In this document: positions 27,580 to 44,800 of the stretch, in pieces | Layout of the letters: every line of letters begins with the position of its first letter | Position numbering within the stretch: the first letter of the stretch is position 1 | Source: Epinephelus fuscoguttatus | Taxonomy: Eukaryota > Chordata > Actinopteri > Perciformes > Serranidae | Length of the DNA: 64,000 bases | Direction: 5' to 3' | NCBI RefSeq assembly: GCF_011397635.1 | Contig: NC_064767.1 | Coordinates: 16,779,537 to 16,843,536 of the forward strand | The notes under the pieces: model-generated | Database searches by the model: none | What the model was told of the DNA's origin: nothing | What the model saw: only the letters and a program-made list of their open reading frames with translations | Program-made: the position numbers and the translations under genes

Positions 27580-28221
27580 AGCTCCAAAGAAATCAGATGA
27601 AGATGTTGCAGTGGGACAAGCGTACATACAGTATCCCTTTAGAATACCAATGTATGTTTCAAGCTTCACTTCCACCACAGCAGAAAAAGTGTAAGTATGA
27701 AGTGCTACCAGCACCTCTAAGGTTCTACACACAAAACATAAATGCAAAAGCAAGAAGCTGTACTTTTACAAGCAGCTGCCTTCTGTAACTATTTCTTGCT
27801 CAGACATTGTGACTTCCTAGAGTCCTATAAACAGGCAACCAGCAAAGTCTCCACCCTTCTCTGGCTGAAGTGAGGTTAAAATGTCCATCTTGCTATGTTT
27901 TCTAAATATGATACTTATATACTTTACAGATGCAGAAACATAGCATGTTATATAAATATTTAGCAGTTAAGTACTAAGATATTTGACAAGTGTTATTTTA
28001 TGCTTTTTAACTGTACTATGTTGGTGGAAAAGTCCTCAAAATACACAAAAGTATCAATTTAGTACATTTGTTGTCCATCAATAAGCTAATTACACCCTGA
28101 GTTGCTTAGGTTAAAACACAACTTAAAGGTCCAGTGTATTGGCAGAAATGGTAAGTGTGTAATCACCTGAAAATAATAATAATGATTGTGTTTTATTACC
28201 TTACAATGAGCCATCTTTATT

Positions 28222-29056
28222 AGGGCTGTCAAAGTTAACGTCTTAATAATGAGTTAATGCAAATTCCTTTTAACAGCACTAATCTTTTTGTTGCACGTAA
28301 ATCAGGAAGTGATGGAGCAGTACCATTAGCCCCTTTTCCACCCCAGGAACTTATATCATTTACCCAGGATTTTGAAAAACCTAGGCTAGTTTCCACTGAA
28401 ATTACCCGGGGAACAAAACTTTCCCTCAACCCCAAACTTTCCCTGAAAAAAGTACCTAGTAGAGAGTAGGACTTTTCAGATTCCCTGGAATTCTTGAGGT
28501 GCAGGGCTGTGTGCTGAAGAACGCTGGAACACACACTTGAAGCATTCCGCACTACCGTGCCAGTGTGGCTGCAAACTTTATTTCATCTCTACAAGCTTCA
28601 CTTCGTTTGTGTTTTGATCATTTGGAAAATGGAGCGAAAGAAGAGAAGCTACGAGGTCCAGGCTCTTTTGAGCGTATTTGCCGAGGAAGAAATTCAGCAA
28701 GACTTTAAGTCGGCCACTTGAAACAACCAGAGTCCATGGAAGAATAGCCGACAAGCTGGCGGAGCTAAATATAGGGCACACGCTGAAACACATTTGTGAA
28801 AAGTTTGAGGTTTTGAGATCAAACCCCCTTTGAGGTCATTCTGGAGAATATTCTGGACAGTCTTTGCCATGGTTTTGGATTGTTGCAATGATAATAAACA
28901 TACATTTACATTAAACAAACACATTTGCCCACTCTTATGTCGAAAAGAGTATTAAAAACTTTAAAAATAAAATATATAAAAAATGTGTTAAGTGAGTTAA
29001 CTATGGACAATCATGTGATCAATCATGATTAAATATTTTTATCCATTGACAGGCCT
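28222..29056. mobile_element. hAT-like element nested in the 28.1-29.3 kb repeat
   Basis: Ends AGGGCTGTCAAAGTTAACG and, reverse-complemented at the right, AGGCCTGTCAATGG, with GTTAA and GATTAAATAT runs inside both ends. The 8-bp flanks TCTTTATT and ACTTTATA agree at 6 of 8 bases, as expected for an aged hAT target-site duplication. Carries a Harbinger-like Myb remnant inside. Confidence 0.6.
28629..28805 (+). pseudogene. Myb/SANT-like DNA-binding domain remnant (Harbinger type)
   Basis: An ATG-led reading MERKKRSYEVQALLSVFAEE continues to a stop; after a frame shift it resumes as GRIADKLAELNIGHTLKHIC. This is the three-helix Myb_DNA-bind_4-like pattern (ALLS-hA-EE, LAELG-HT--H, I-EK) found in Harbinger accessory proteins and MSANTD genes. 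Frameshift and stops make it dead. Confidence 0.55.
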
Positions 29057-29299
29057 ACTTTATATCTACATACAGAGCGGTCCACAGAGTTTGCCATGTT
29101 GTTTCTACAGTCGCGTATAATGGACAAACCACACTGTCACACTAGAGAAATCTGTTTGCATTTACATGTTTCGCACCAGCCACCATAGTTCTCCTACCCG
29201 CTTGGCACATGATAAAAGTTTCAGTTGGTTGCAATCTGCAATCTCACCACTAGATGCCACTAAATCCTAGGTACTAAACCTGTAAGTGGTACAGATTAA

Positions 29300-30030
29300 C
29301 AAACAGAATGTACATTTAAAGTGTACTCACAAAACTAAGAAGTGAAGAAACTGTTTCAAATGTTGTACCTTTATCTGCTTTAGTGAGGACAAGGATCTTT
29401 AAATGCCACATATCAATTTAAACCAGGAGTTGAAAGTGTGAAAGTGGGTTTCTCCTTCCTCCGCACAAAATGATTCACTTCATTATTTGAAAAATGAAGT
29501 GCTGCTCAGATGGCTAAAGTCAATATATTACAGTCTTTTCCAGCTGAGCGTTGTTGTGTTGACTATATCTGGTATCTGATGAAAGAGATTTGTAAAATCA
29601 AATACAGGTCGGAGGAGAGACGCATTTAGTGGATGCAGGCCTTCATCGACGCATGAATTTGTGACAGAGGTAGGAGAGAGAGCGGAGAGAGAGCTCGGAT
29701 AATTATTAGTCGGAAAAACGTTCTTTGTTTAGCATTAGCTGTACTCAAAATCATAAACCGGAGGAGCAAAAACATACAGTGCAAACAGAATGTTTGTCTC
29801 TGCAATCAGTTGAACGATGAAAGATAATATTTGTGCCACTCATGGTGGGAAAAACATCAAAGATAATTTCATAGAATTAGAGTAAATGCTGAAACACTAG
29901 TCTGTCTGGCTGTGCAGGTTCATCAGCAGCAAAGGCAGCTTACTCTGGAGTCACACAGGGACATGGAAAGAAGATCAAAAATAAAGTGCTTCTTGTTCCA
30001 GAATCTGTCTCTTTGCACCTCAAGAATTTA
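29300..30030. other. No gene recognised
   Basis: Nothing coding; a GAGAGAGAGCGGAGAGAGAG purine tract near 29670. Confidence 0.45.
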
Positions 30031-30032
30031 GG

Positions 30033-30512
30033 GGTCGTGGGTGTGCTGGAGCCCAGATGACACTGAGCGGGAGGCAGAGTACACCCTGGACAGGTCGCCA
30101 GACTATCGCAGGGCTGACACTGAGAAAAAAGCTCACATTCACACCTAAGGCCAATTTAGAGTCACCAATTAACCTGATGTGCATGTCTTTGGATTGTGGG
30201 AGGAAGCCAGAGCACCCAGGGGAAACGGGGAGAACATGCAAACTCTGCACTGAAGGGCTCCCCCACCCCAGTGGGGTCTGAACCAGGAAACCTCTCTTAG
30301 AATATGGAGGTGGATCGAGAGAGACCTGCCTAGTTCTACCCAGGCAGTGCTGACCAAATATAAACCAAGATATTGTTACTGCATTGCCTGTTTCTCACCT
30401 AAAATGTCTTCAGAGCACGTAAACTTTGAACTCCCCCACTCTCACTGGAACCGGGAACCCTCTTACTGTGAGGCGACAATGTTACCCACTGCACCACCAT
30501 GCTGCCCCACCT
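30033..30512 (-). repeat. tRNA-derived SINE with an internal rearrangement
   Basis: Same tail as the 7.0-kb copy (CCAATTTAGAGTCACCAATTAA, ATGTCTTTGGATTGTGGGAG). The head appears twice: a B-box remnant GGTCTGAACC at 30275 and, after about 150 bp of foreign sequence, a second GGAACCGGGAACCCTCTTAC plus A-box region ending near 30512. Either an insertion or two overlapping SINE copies. Confidence 0.7.
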
Positions 30513-31198
30513 CAAGGAGCACAGGAGACAAATCCATATATTACAGTGAAGCATCCAGACATGACAAGTATACTAGCACTTTTGGTACACTGACTTCTTT
30601 TAGATAATTAAATTGAAACAGATTGTTCAGCTCATGGTTTCTCATATCACAGCTTTTTGTGTTTTGTTGCTGTGGATGAGATGTGACATCGTCTAAGACA
30701 CCTTTGTCAAACTAACACCCTCTATGGTCAGTCGTCATCCACCAGCACAACTATCAGTAAAAACAGACTACATTAAAGTTTGAGTTTTGGAAGCACTCCA
30801 GCTTCAGTTAATGAGCTGCTGGGACAGTTTTGACTCTCTGAAGTATTTGGGTTAAGTTTGCAAAAGTTAGTCTCAGTCTCAGGCATGGTGGGGTGAAAGG
30901 AGAATAATTCAAAGCCTGTATTCACAAAGACCTTTTTCTGATATTTTGCAACACATTCAAGAGTCAAATATGTTTCTCAGCCATGAGGAGTCAACATAAG
31001 CAGTTTTACTTTTCAATAATTAACCACTGTACATTGAATTTGGAACAGACAGCACTTGTTTGGTATTTGTCTCAATAACTGACTCAGACATAATCCTCAC
31101 TGTTGCAAAATGTTGAGTCATGTACACATGCAGTTTGTTTCGCAGAAAGTGTAGCCCGTATAGCGTAACATTTTCTGTTATTTGGCAGCAGCTATTGT

Positions 31199-31208
31199 TT
31201 TCAGTTTC
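31199..31208 (-). promoter_or_regulatory. ISRE/IRF element upstream of ido1
   Basis: The - strand reads GAAACTGAAA, an exact match to the GAAANNGAAA core bound by IRF1 and ISGF3. It lies 274 bp before the ido1 start codon and about 140 bp before a TATA-like box. Mammalian IDO1 is a strongly interferon-induced gene with elements of this type, so the position fits the expected regulation. Binding is inferred. Confidence 0.6.
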
Positions 31209-31268
31209 CTTTATCTACTGCCAAAAATAGGAAGATACGCTTCATATTAAACACTGTAAAAAAAAAGA

Positions 31269-31278
31269 GGGAATTTCA
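31269..31278 (+). promoter_or_regulatory. NF-kB-like site upstream of ido1
   Basis: GGGAATTTCA differs at the last base from the common kappa-B form GGGAATTTCC. It lies about 80 bp before the TATA-like box and 70 bp after the IRF element. Single 10-mers like this occur by chance, so this is only a candidate. Confidence 0.3.
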
Positions 31279-31349
31279 GCTTTGCTCTGTGAACTGCTAA
31301 CATTACAATACGAGAAATCTCATTGGCTCTTTGCTGCTGGGAGTGTGCA

Positions 31350-31357
31350 ATAAAAAG
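31350..31357 (+). promoter_or_regulatory. TATA-like box of ido1
   Basis: ATAAAAAG lies 125 bp before the ido1 start codon, which would place transcription initiation near 31380 and give a 5' leader of roughly 100 nt. A reversed CCAAT box (ATTGG, 31322-31326) lies just upstream. No upstream ATG was seen between the inferred start site and 31482. Confidence 0.45.
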
Positions 31358-31481
31358 GGATGTGACATAGGTACTGAAATCAGGCTTAGAGCAGGTTTAA
31401 CAACTGATATCAGTGTCAGACACACAGAGTGATTCCCCCTCTCACAGCCAAACTGCTGCAGTAGAGTACAGGGCAGAGCAT

Positions 31482-36686
<5,205 letters not shown>

Positions 36687-37116
36687 TTTATAGCGTATAT
36701 TACACTATCCAAAAGCTCTTTATGCACTATGCTTTTTAGGCTGCATTTATGAAACGTTTACAAATATCAACAAATATCGCCTCAATTATTCTAATCAGAC
36801 AACTGTGTTTGTCGTTATTAGATTCAAGACTAAGTAATTTAGGCTGGGTTAGATGTGCAACTTCCTGTATTTTAATGCTTTTAATGCATAAATATTTATG
36901 GCGCTCTTTCATAACCAAAAAAACCTCAGATAAACCGAAAATGAGGAGCTGTTTATTAGATGGAAATGTTATTTTTGCTGACCTCCAATGTTTTAACTTC
37001 TTGTTTTGCTACAGTGATGATTAAGTGTACTTGATCGACATCATAGTTGAGTGTAGCCAAACTGCCTCAAAACTTTAAACCAAAGAGGACAGTGAAACAC
37101 CACTTTCCAGCCTGGA

Positions 37117-37122
37117 AATAAA
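37117..37122 (+). terminator. Candidate poly(A) signal of ido1
   Basis: AATAAA about 430 nt after the ido1 stop codon, followed within 20 nt by a T-rich stretch. Other AATAAA-like hexamers follow in this AT-rich region (for example near 37230 and 37375), so the site actually used cannot be fixed by eye. Confidence 0.35.
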
Positions 37123-37682
37123 TCAAAATTTTCTTCTACGTAATGTTTTTACTTGACAATAACTACTGCTACATTTTAGAAGCCCATTTCTTTCAGGGGG
37201 AAAATGGATAAAAAGTAATGCATAATGAAAATAAAAATACTCAGCATAAGCAGAATGATGAGATCCTAAATCAAAATTATGAGGGAGTACATTTTTTACT
37301 CGCTATCTCAAACAAAAACTAACTTTTCCTTCGGCAGAAATGGGCTTCCACCACCGTACAGTCCTTAATATCCCTAAATAAACTGCACTTTACTCTGATA
37401 TAATACTTAAAATAATCACAATATGATTTTAAAAAGTTACAGTTACAGACACTGCTATAAAAAGGGAGTGTTTCTTTTTATTTATTCTGTTTTTTTTGTG
37501 TCCATGAAAAATGTATAATGTGCAAAACCTCAAATCTGTACACCCTTGAATCTTATTTTGAGGTAAATGATTTTAACGTTGTTGTTTTTAATATTTTAAA
37601 ATACATAAAATTTTTATCAGTTACTATAATAATGTCTGGTCATGTTGTTTTAAAACTATATCTAGTAAGAAAATATGCACTT

Positions 37683-37774
37683 ATAATATGAATGCAATGA
37701 TAGAAATAATGCCAAATGGAAGAGAAGCATAATATGAATGCAATGATAGAAATAATGCCAAATGGAAGAGAAGC
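37683..37774 (+). repeat. Perfect 46-bp tandem duplication
   Basis: The unit beginning ATAATATGAATGCAATGATA occurs twice with no visible difference (37683-37728 and 37729-37774), 1 kb after the ido1 stop. Perfect identity suggests a recent event. Assembly or polymorphism should be considered. Confidence 0.9.
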
Positions 37775-38479
37775 GTTTTTCTAAACTGCATATGATCGAT
37801 AAACTAATTTGGCTTTTGTAAACAGAAACTGAAAATGGGAACTCCTACGTGCTCGAGAGTAAGAGGCAGATGGCAGAGGAAGCAGATAAATGTAGAGAGA
37901 ACCATGAGCAGTTGAAAAAAATAGAGGAAGGAAACGTTGTAGGAATAGAGCGATAAAGGACACTGGTAAAATAAAAGCGAAAGAGAATCAGCTGAGGAGA
38001 ATGAAAGAGACACACACAGTGGGGGTGATCAGGGGAGAGGGATGGATGCGGGATCAGGTCACTTAGTTTGATGGACTGGAACCCCCACTAGCCTCTTGGT
38101 CTTGACTTGAAGGTTGCGTCCCTTCTTGCTATTGAGCACTAATCACATTAGAAAAGAGAAGAAGGAGCTCAACCACACTGCTGCTGCTGAGCTCTAGTCG
38201 TCGTCCAACTTTGGTTCACTAAAGCACAAAAGATGTAAAATTTGGACTGCTTGACAGTGGGTAAATGCAGCTCTGACTGCACTACACCTAGTCCTGGTGT
38301 AGTTGTCTGCTGTCATATAGAGTTGCAAAGTAAAAGGGGGGCTTTGGCTCTGGAAGTATTTTCCCCATCTGTGTCTCAGTTTATACTCTCAATGATATCC
38401 TAAATTTTACTTAACATACAATCACAGGGCTCTTCAGGGTAATATAACAATCCAGGTTGTTGTGTGTATACCTACAAAA

Positions 38480-38790
38480 AGTAATGCACAAGAATATAAT
38501 CATGAGCCAGTAATTCATATATAACCCACATAATCAGTAAGGCTGCAATCACATGACCAATGTGCTGACAGGAGTAAAGAAGGAAGTAGTAAAAAGAGCT
38601 AAAGTCTGCATAAAGCTGCAGGTTGGGGTCGTGGATTAGTCATGCACTGTTCATACTTTTCCCAGAAAAGTAACGCACCAAAATTCGTATATATCTCACA
38701 TAATTATGAGGCAGTAATTTGTGCGTAACCCACGTATTTTCAAGGGCAGCAATCACGTGACCAATGCAATGATGGGAGTAAAGACAGAAA
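38480..38790 (+). repeat. Diverged direct repeat pair
   Basis: 38480-38590 and 38665-38790 share AATCA..GAGCCAGTAATTC-like, CAGCAATCACGTGACCAATG and GGGAGTAAAGA blocks, about 185 bp apart. Further related motifs (TTACCATGTTTC, AACCTAAC) recur at 38935-39245. Confidence 0.55.
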
Positions 38791-41451
38791 CAGTCCTGTG
38801 TTGTCCCTGTAAAAAGGAAAGCTGAGGTGGTTAATAGGTCACAAACTTCAGGACTTCTCCTGGGACTCTCCCCGAAATACCAAAGTTTGAAACTGTGTGA
38901 GCTTTGTTTGACCTTTAAGTCATTTTAAGGTATTTCGTTACCATGTTTCGTTACCATGTTTCTTTTTCTAAAACTACCTACAGTGACTTTACTTGCCTAA
39001 ACCTAACCTCCATTATTTATGTAAACTTCACGTTAAGTACATAACATTATCTTAAGTATGTAACACCATTTGCCGAGGTGCTGATTCGTAGGACACATAC
39101 AAACCGTATGAGGACACATTCAACAAACACAGGACTTTCCCCAAGGGACTGGTGTGTGTGTCCTGTGTGAAACTAAGTGAACTTTGACTTATTTGAAGGA
39201 ACATTATTACCATGTTTCTTCTTCCAAACCCAACCAACGTAACTTAGCGTTAAGTAACTTATATATATATAATTGTACATAACGTGACAATGCCCACTAA
39301 TTCTAATAATACAAGCCGACATATAAGGATACGTGAAAAGATCATGTAAGTTTATGCTATGGCCACCGGTTACACTTATTTCAACTTTGTTTTCCTGATA
39401 TCATGCTTTATTCATCCTTTTAGCATGGACAAGGCTCTAAATACCACAGTACCTATATGAGTCTTAGCCACTATTGCTATGGAAAGGAGTCTAGTCGAAG
39501 CACCAACCATAGACGAAGAAATTCAAAATACAGTTGCCAACAAAGTTCAGTGTTATAGTTGCAAAACTCAACCAAAATTGATGCAAAACTTGGTTTTCTC
39601 AATGGCGCAGGTTAAGGAATTTTAAAATAGATGAGTGGATGTTTCTTACTAAAATGCACCTTTGGAGTCGTAGTTACCTAAATTAAAAGATTAATTAACT
39701 TTAAGCAGATATTTTCTAACATACTTATTTCTTGACTTGAAGATCAACCATAGAGGGACTCCAACTGCGACCTACATAAGATTGTTCATGGGGAAAATAA
39801 ATGTGCGCCCAAAACACCTCCTCTTACTTCGCAACTCCATTGCCTCTAGCTTTCAGTCGACATAGGAGCACACCGAATCACCTTCAGTTGAAAATGTTTT
39901 AATTGTGATGTAGAAACAGTAGAAAAATGCATAATATTGCACATCACTAAATTGCACTTTCTCAGAGTACAGATCTTTGCATGGAAAATGGTGACCTGAA
40001 TAACGTAATCTGCTGTGTCGTCTAATGATGGGAGGCGAGTCTTCCTGACATTTCTCAGACATATAACAGTACCATAATCTACATAAGAGCTGCTGTTATA
40101 AAATTACTTTAAGACTTCAGTAAATACCTGCTTTGGAACAGCGTGCAAGTTCAGTCAGTGTCACTGCTACATCATCAGTGTTTGTTTTTGTACTTAACCA
40201 AAGCTGGTGGCTACAAGTCTTCTCTGCTGTAAGATTGCTACCATACTCCATTAGCACTGCACGTATATAGCCCTTCTACTCTTGCAAGTTCAGTGCACAG
40301 TTGTTTGTGTGGGTTGGTAAACAGATGTTTGGTGTTCTGTAAGTGGTTTCATTTTACAAGATGGAACTTGCAGTTGAACGGCAAGATAAATTAATATTAC
40401 AAAACAACACTTCAAGTGTCAGCTAACTGGGCATGAAACAAATTACTTAGAAGTAGACTCGGTTCAAGACTTCACATGAGAGCTTTGCTGTGACACAAGG
40501 AGTGACTGAGAGGCAAGGCAAACTCTTAACGGACTCAAAGAGAAATGTCAAAATAGCCTTTACTTCTTCTTGGAAATTCAAAAGAAAAAAAAAACACGTT
40601 TTAAGTTATCATAGAAAATATTATGCCTCAGAAGTAGTCAAACATTATATATGTTGTTAAAAATATCTGACCTAACCCAGAAGACGTCTGCATTTTCAAC
40701 AATTGTACCTGCTTCAAGAGGAGGAGCCCCGAACATTTGTTTTTAAAATTTCATTTCACAGTACTTTGCTAAAAAGATGCAGATATTCTAAAATATAAAT
40801 TCTGAACATTATGTGTCAGTGTAGCCAACAGAAAAACACAGGATGACTGAGGCAAAGTTGGCTGGCTAGTAGGTTGGTTGCACAGTGAGCTAAATGGAGA
40901 GAAGGATAGTGAGAAAGACAGAAAGAGATAAAGAGACACAAAGAGAGGAAGGAGACAGGTGTTATTAACAAAGGCAGGCAGACGTTCAGTCGGACAGACA
41001 ATCTGGGCAGGATGTTAACAGATAAGGAGGAAGAGGAGAGAATAGACGGGGGTTATAAGAACAGCGCTGACACACTGCCATGTACTGTACTGTGTTTCAG
41101 TCTTTTACGCGTGTTCCTCTCAATAGTCAAATGTTTGTGCTTTGCCGGAGGTGGGGCTGATGTCCATTCAAAGACTATAGCTTCACTCATAAAAGGCCCT
41201 CCACATGGCACCTCCTCTTGTTGCCAAGCAATATGCTCTGTGGGGAAAAAACCAAAAGTGCATTGCATTGGAGAAGGCAATAAAAAGACGTAAATATAAA
41301 GTGAGAGGTGCCAGAGTATAAATAACATCCATCTTTACACAGCTTAGAAACAAAAACGTATCCCAAAGCTCACCTAGATTTTGCAGGTGTGTGTCCATCC
41401 TCTTCAGCGAAACATGCCAGAAAAAGGTTTGACAGAATTTAAAATGTTTCT

Positions 41452-41457
41452 TTTATT
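41452..41457 (-). terminator. Candidate poly(A) signal of insyn2a
   Basis: AATAAA on the - strand about 200 nt after the insyn2a stop, inside an A-rich tract (T-rich on +). Low sequence complexity makes chance matches likely, and the true 3' UTR may be much longer. Confidence 0.25.
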
Positions 41458-41654
41458 TTTTTTTTTGTCTCTGCTGTCCCCCGGCTGACTTAATGTGCAG
41501 TCTCAACTCAGAACCCCAAATGAACCGGTTTCTGCCGTTATCCATCCTCATATGTTGATTACTCCCTCTGAATATTCCCTCATCCATTTCGAGATTAACG
41601 GGGGTATTAATGTGCCCAACAAAAAGGCTGTTTCCAAAAGCCTTCATGTTTTAT

Positions 41655-41838
41655 TCAAAGGAACCAGAGTTTCCAACGAGCATGCTTTTTGGACTCTGTC
41701 TTGGACTTGCGTTTTGGGGTGGAGGTGAACACTTCATTGGAGTAAGGCAGAGCGGGGCATTGTTGGCTGTCCAGGGGGCAAAGTCTCTTTATCAGGGGCT
41801 GTAGCTTGTCCTCCTGCAGCTTGAAGTCCAGCTCAACA
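41655..41838 (-). CDS. insyn2a: insyn2a coding exon 3 (C-terminus)
   Basis: The acceptor is TTGCAG before 41838; the stop TGA ends at 41655. It encodes VELDFKLQEDKLQPL, a variable linker, then KRKSKTESKKHARWKLWFL. This basic, aromatic-ended tail is nearly unchanged from the human protein. The frame joins exactly to exon 2 through a split serine codon. Confidence 0.95.
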
Positions 41839-44800
41839 CTGCAACACAAGCATAAGTGGGAGAGTTTCAGAAAAGTATTCAGTTCAGTGTTGTGCAGCAC
41901 AAACAAGGATTTAATTGTAGATATCTTGATTGACAGTAAAATCAAGTGCATTCATCTGTCTTCAAAGTTAGCCATTTATCTTTTGGATGACTATAACATT
42001 TATGACTCAGTTATTTTTTTTTTATATTAGTAATCCACTGATGTCCAGATGGAGGCTGGGAGGGAGGCAAACAGTTCAAATGCACTGACAGACACCCTGG
42101 CAGCACATATCTCTTGCGGCACATATCCACATTTCAGAGACTCCTCCGAGTAATAGAGTTCCTTTGCATCATCTCTGTATTTTTTATGCATGCAGTCAAA
42201 GGGCTTTTCCTGCATAGATTATATTTGTATCAAAAAAAAAAAAATAAATAAATAAATAAAAAAGAGCCAGAATGTGGGTTGCTCCTGACATCAGACTTCC
42301 ACATCCGCCAGTATAATCCCAGGCTGGTCATCGTCTGATTTTGTTCCGGCACCATAGTTGAACTCTCTCTCCGATTAAATCTCTCAGGCCTGGGAGAAAT
42401 GTGGGGCTTAATCCCATCCAAATGAAACCATTGAGAGGCCAAGCAGGCCCTGATTAACTGCCTGTATTCAAGCAAGGGATAAATGCATTATTATACACCA
42501 TCTCCTTTCACTTTATTGCTATTGATTTGTAGTGCTCTGTTAATGTATTTATTCCTGGGGTATGCAATAAATTCTGAAAGCATCCGAGTGGAAATAAAAG
42601 AGAATGAATCATCTGCTATGTGCCTGCCAAAGTGACACTTCTCAACAAACCGTACCTGATAATAAAACGTTCTGTTGCATTTTGGTTTGGGGCATTTTTG
42701 ATTCATCCTCGTTTTATTATTTTTTTTTCCTCATCGCCGGCATTACTTAACGCGCCGCATTTTAAAAGCACAGGACTTACAAAGCTTATTCCTGTCATTC
42801 AAAGTCTGGAGGATTAAAGGTGGAAGGGAGAACTAAAGCTGCTGAAAGAGATGACATCTGACACGCCAAGGTCAAACATGTACTCCTCTCCTCATCTGCG
42901 GGCACACAAATAGACGTTAAGGTACAAAGCTGGGCCTGATAGGGTAACAGCTTTGATGGGCAGTGTAATTAGTTGGCTGAAGGATATGCTATACTCAAAG
43001 TGACATAATGAATCCTGGGAACTGTCCTCACCCTCAAGATAAGTGTCGATTGAGAACAGAGCTCTATTAAAGCCTTCAGGGGAGAAACTGGATCGAGGGC
43101 CGGATAGAAATTTGGCAGGTTTGGGCTTCCAATGAATCAATACGCTGGATTAAAGGAGCAGTCTGTAAGATTTAGGGGGATTTAGTGGCATCTAGTGGTG
43201 AGGATTGCAGACTGCAACCAGCTGAAACATCTCCTGATTAGAATTCCATCAGTGTTCAGGAGGTTTTTATAGGGGGCCGAATAAAGCAGTTTTATGTTAA
43301 AAACTTAGTGCTTGTCCAGTGCTGTTCAACACATCGGAGACGGGCTGCTAGCCCAGCACCTGCTAGTGTGTGCTCATCTGTTTCCCCTGATAACATAGGA
43401 TCCAGATATTAAGGACATCTTAATCATGAGGCGAACTATTTGCAGAGGTCCCTTCCTTTCCAAAACAAACAGACCTTGTGATTTAAACAGCTTAAAACAC
43501 AAAATAAAGCAGTTTCATGTCAAAAAATTAGCATGTTCTGACACTGGTCTTCGCGAAGGGGCTGCTAATTACCGTGGCCGATGCAAAAATGTGAATAGCC
43601 CTATCTAGAGCCAATGTTTAGTTTGGCAGTGCAACATGGCAGAGTCCATGGACAAGGACCTGCTCCCTATGTAGATATAAATGGCTCATTCTAGGGTAAA
43701 GAAAGCACAACAATTCTTATTTTCAGGTGATTATACACTAAAAAACATACTTATCATATTATTTTTCATTTCTGTTAGTATATCTTAGTATAGTCTCTAT
43801 ATACAGACTCTACATTCAGTGAATGTAGAGTCTATAGGCAAACCCCGGAGATCTTGCCTCCGGAAGAAGAGCGGAAGAGCCCTGGTTTTCAGTGCTAGGC
43901 TGTTTGTAGTCCGCGTGATATTGACCAATCACGTTTGAGCTGGCTGCAGTTGTTGCCAGGTTAAACAGTTTGTGCAGTGAACTAACGAGGCGGAACATAA
44001 TTGGCGTCACTGCAAACTCTGAATCCATCCCAATGGTTCAGCTTATCTACTTATGTATAAACGGATGTCCGAAACGGAAATTTGCCTCCTCCGCCCAAAT
44101 CAAACCGGAATGCCAAAAAATCAGGGGTCTGGCCCCAGAGGCTGTATCACCGTCTGCCGGAAGTCAGACGCTGAATACAGCCGATGGGTTCCGAGAATGA
44201 TCTTAGTCTAACACACTGGACCTTCAAATGAAAAGCAAATTGAGGATGTACGGGGCCTGCATGGGTCTCAGTTGCTCAAAACTCAACTTCATTATTGGTA
44301 TAAAAAAGGAATTTTTAAGCATGTTTGCTGTATCAAAACAAAAGCTCTTTTTGCACAGCACTTTGCTCGTTCTTCATTTTCTTATGTGCTTTTTCCTTTT
44401 TTCCCCACATTAAATAAAAGCTAACTCTTGCAGGTGCACACTGAATCCTTGACAATCAGTTTTTAGAGTAAACTGAAAGTCTTTATCTTGACAGAACTGC
44501 TGTTTCTTACAGTATGAGATGCACTAGTTTTCCATCTCTTATTCATATTATCTATTGTTGAATTTCTTTCAGCTTTTATCTGTATACGATTCTTTTGTTT
44601 TATGTAAAATAAAAAGAAACTTTGTGTCTTTTACAGCTGTTTAAAGAATGTTGACTTGACAGAAAGCAGCAGAATCACAGCAGCACAGCACAACACAGAA
44701 TGGCCTCGGCAGTTATTAAGCAATTAATCACTTGGCAGATCACTGCAATTACTGTACGCTGTGGACAAATGCCTCGGTGGGAAGCCAGAGGCAGCACTGT

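Larger units (their letters stand above)
28122..29290 (-). mobile_element. Non-autonomous element (AAAGGTCCAGTGT ends), split by an insertion
   Basis: The left part (28122-28215) matches the reverse complement of 43680-43770 and the right part (29180-29290) the reverse complement of 43160-43240, so this is a copy of the 43.2-kb family in the opposite orientation. Shared marks are CACTAGATGCCACTAAATCC and GGTTGCAATCTGCAATC. The middle is replaced by the element at 28222-29056. Confidence 0.7.
37130..41450. other. Intergenic region between convergent ido1 and insyn2a
   Basis: Holds the 46-bp tandem duplication and the 38.5-kb direct repeats. No exon on either strand was recognised. The 3' UTRs of the two genes probably extend into its ends. 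Confidence 0.55.

Noticed and set aside
31413..31481. In-frame upstream extension of ido1 beginning at GTG
   Set aside because: GTG is not a usual vertebrate start, and the ATG at 31482 gives an N-terminus of expected length.
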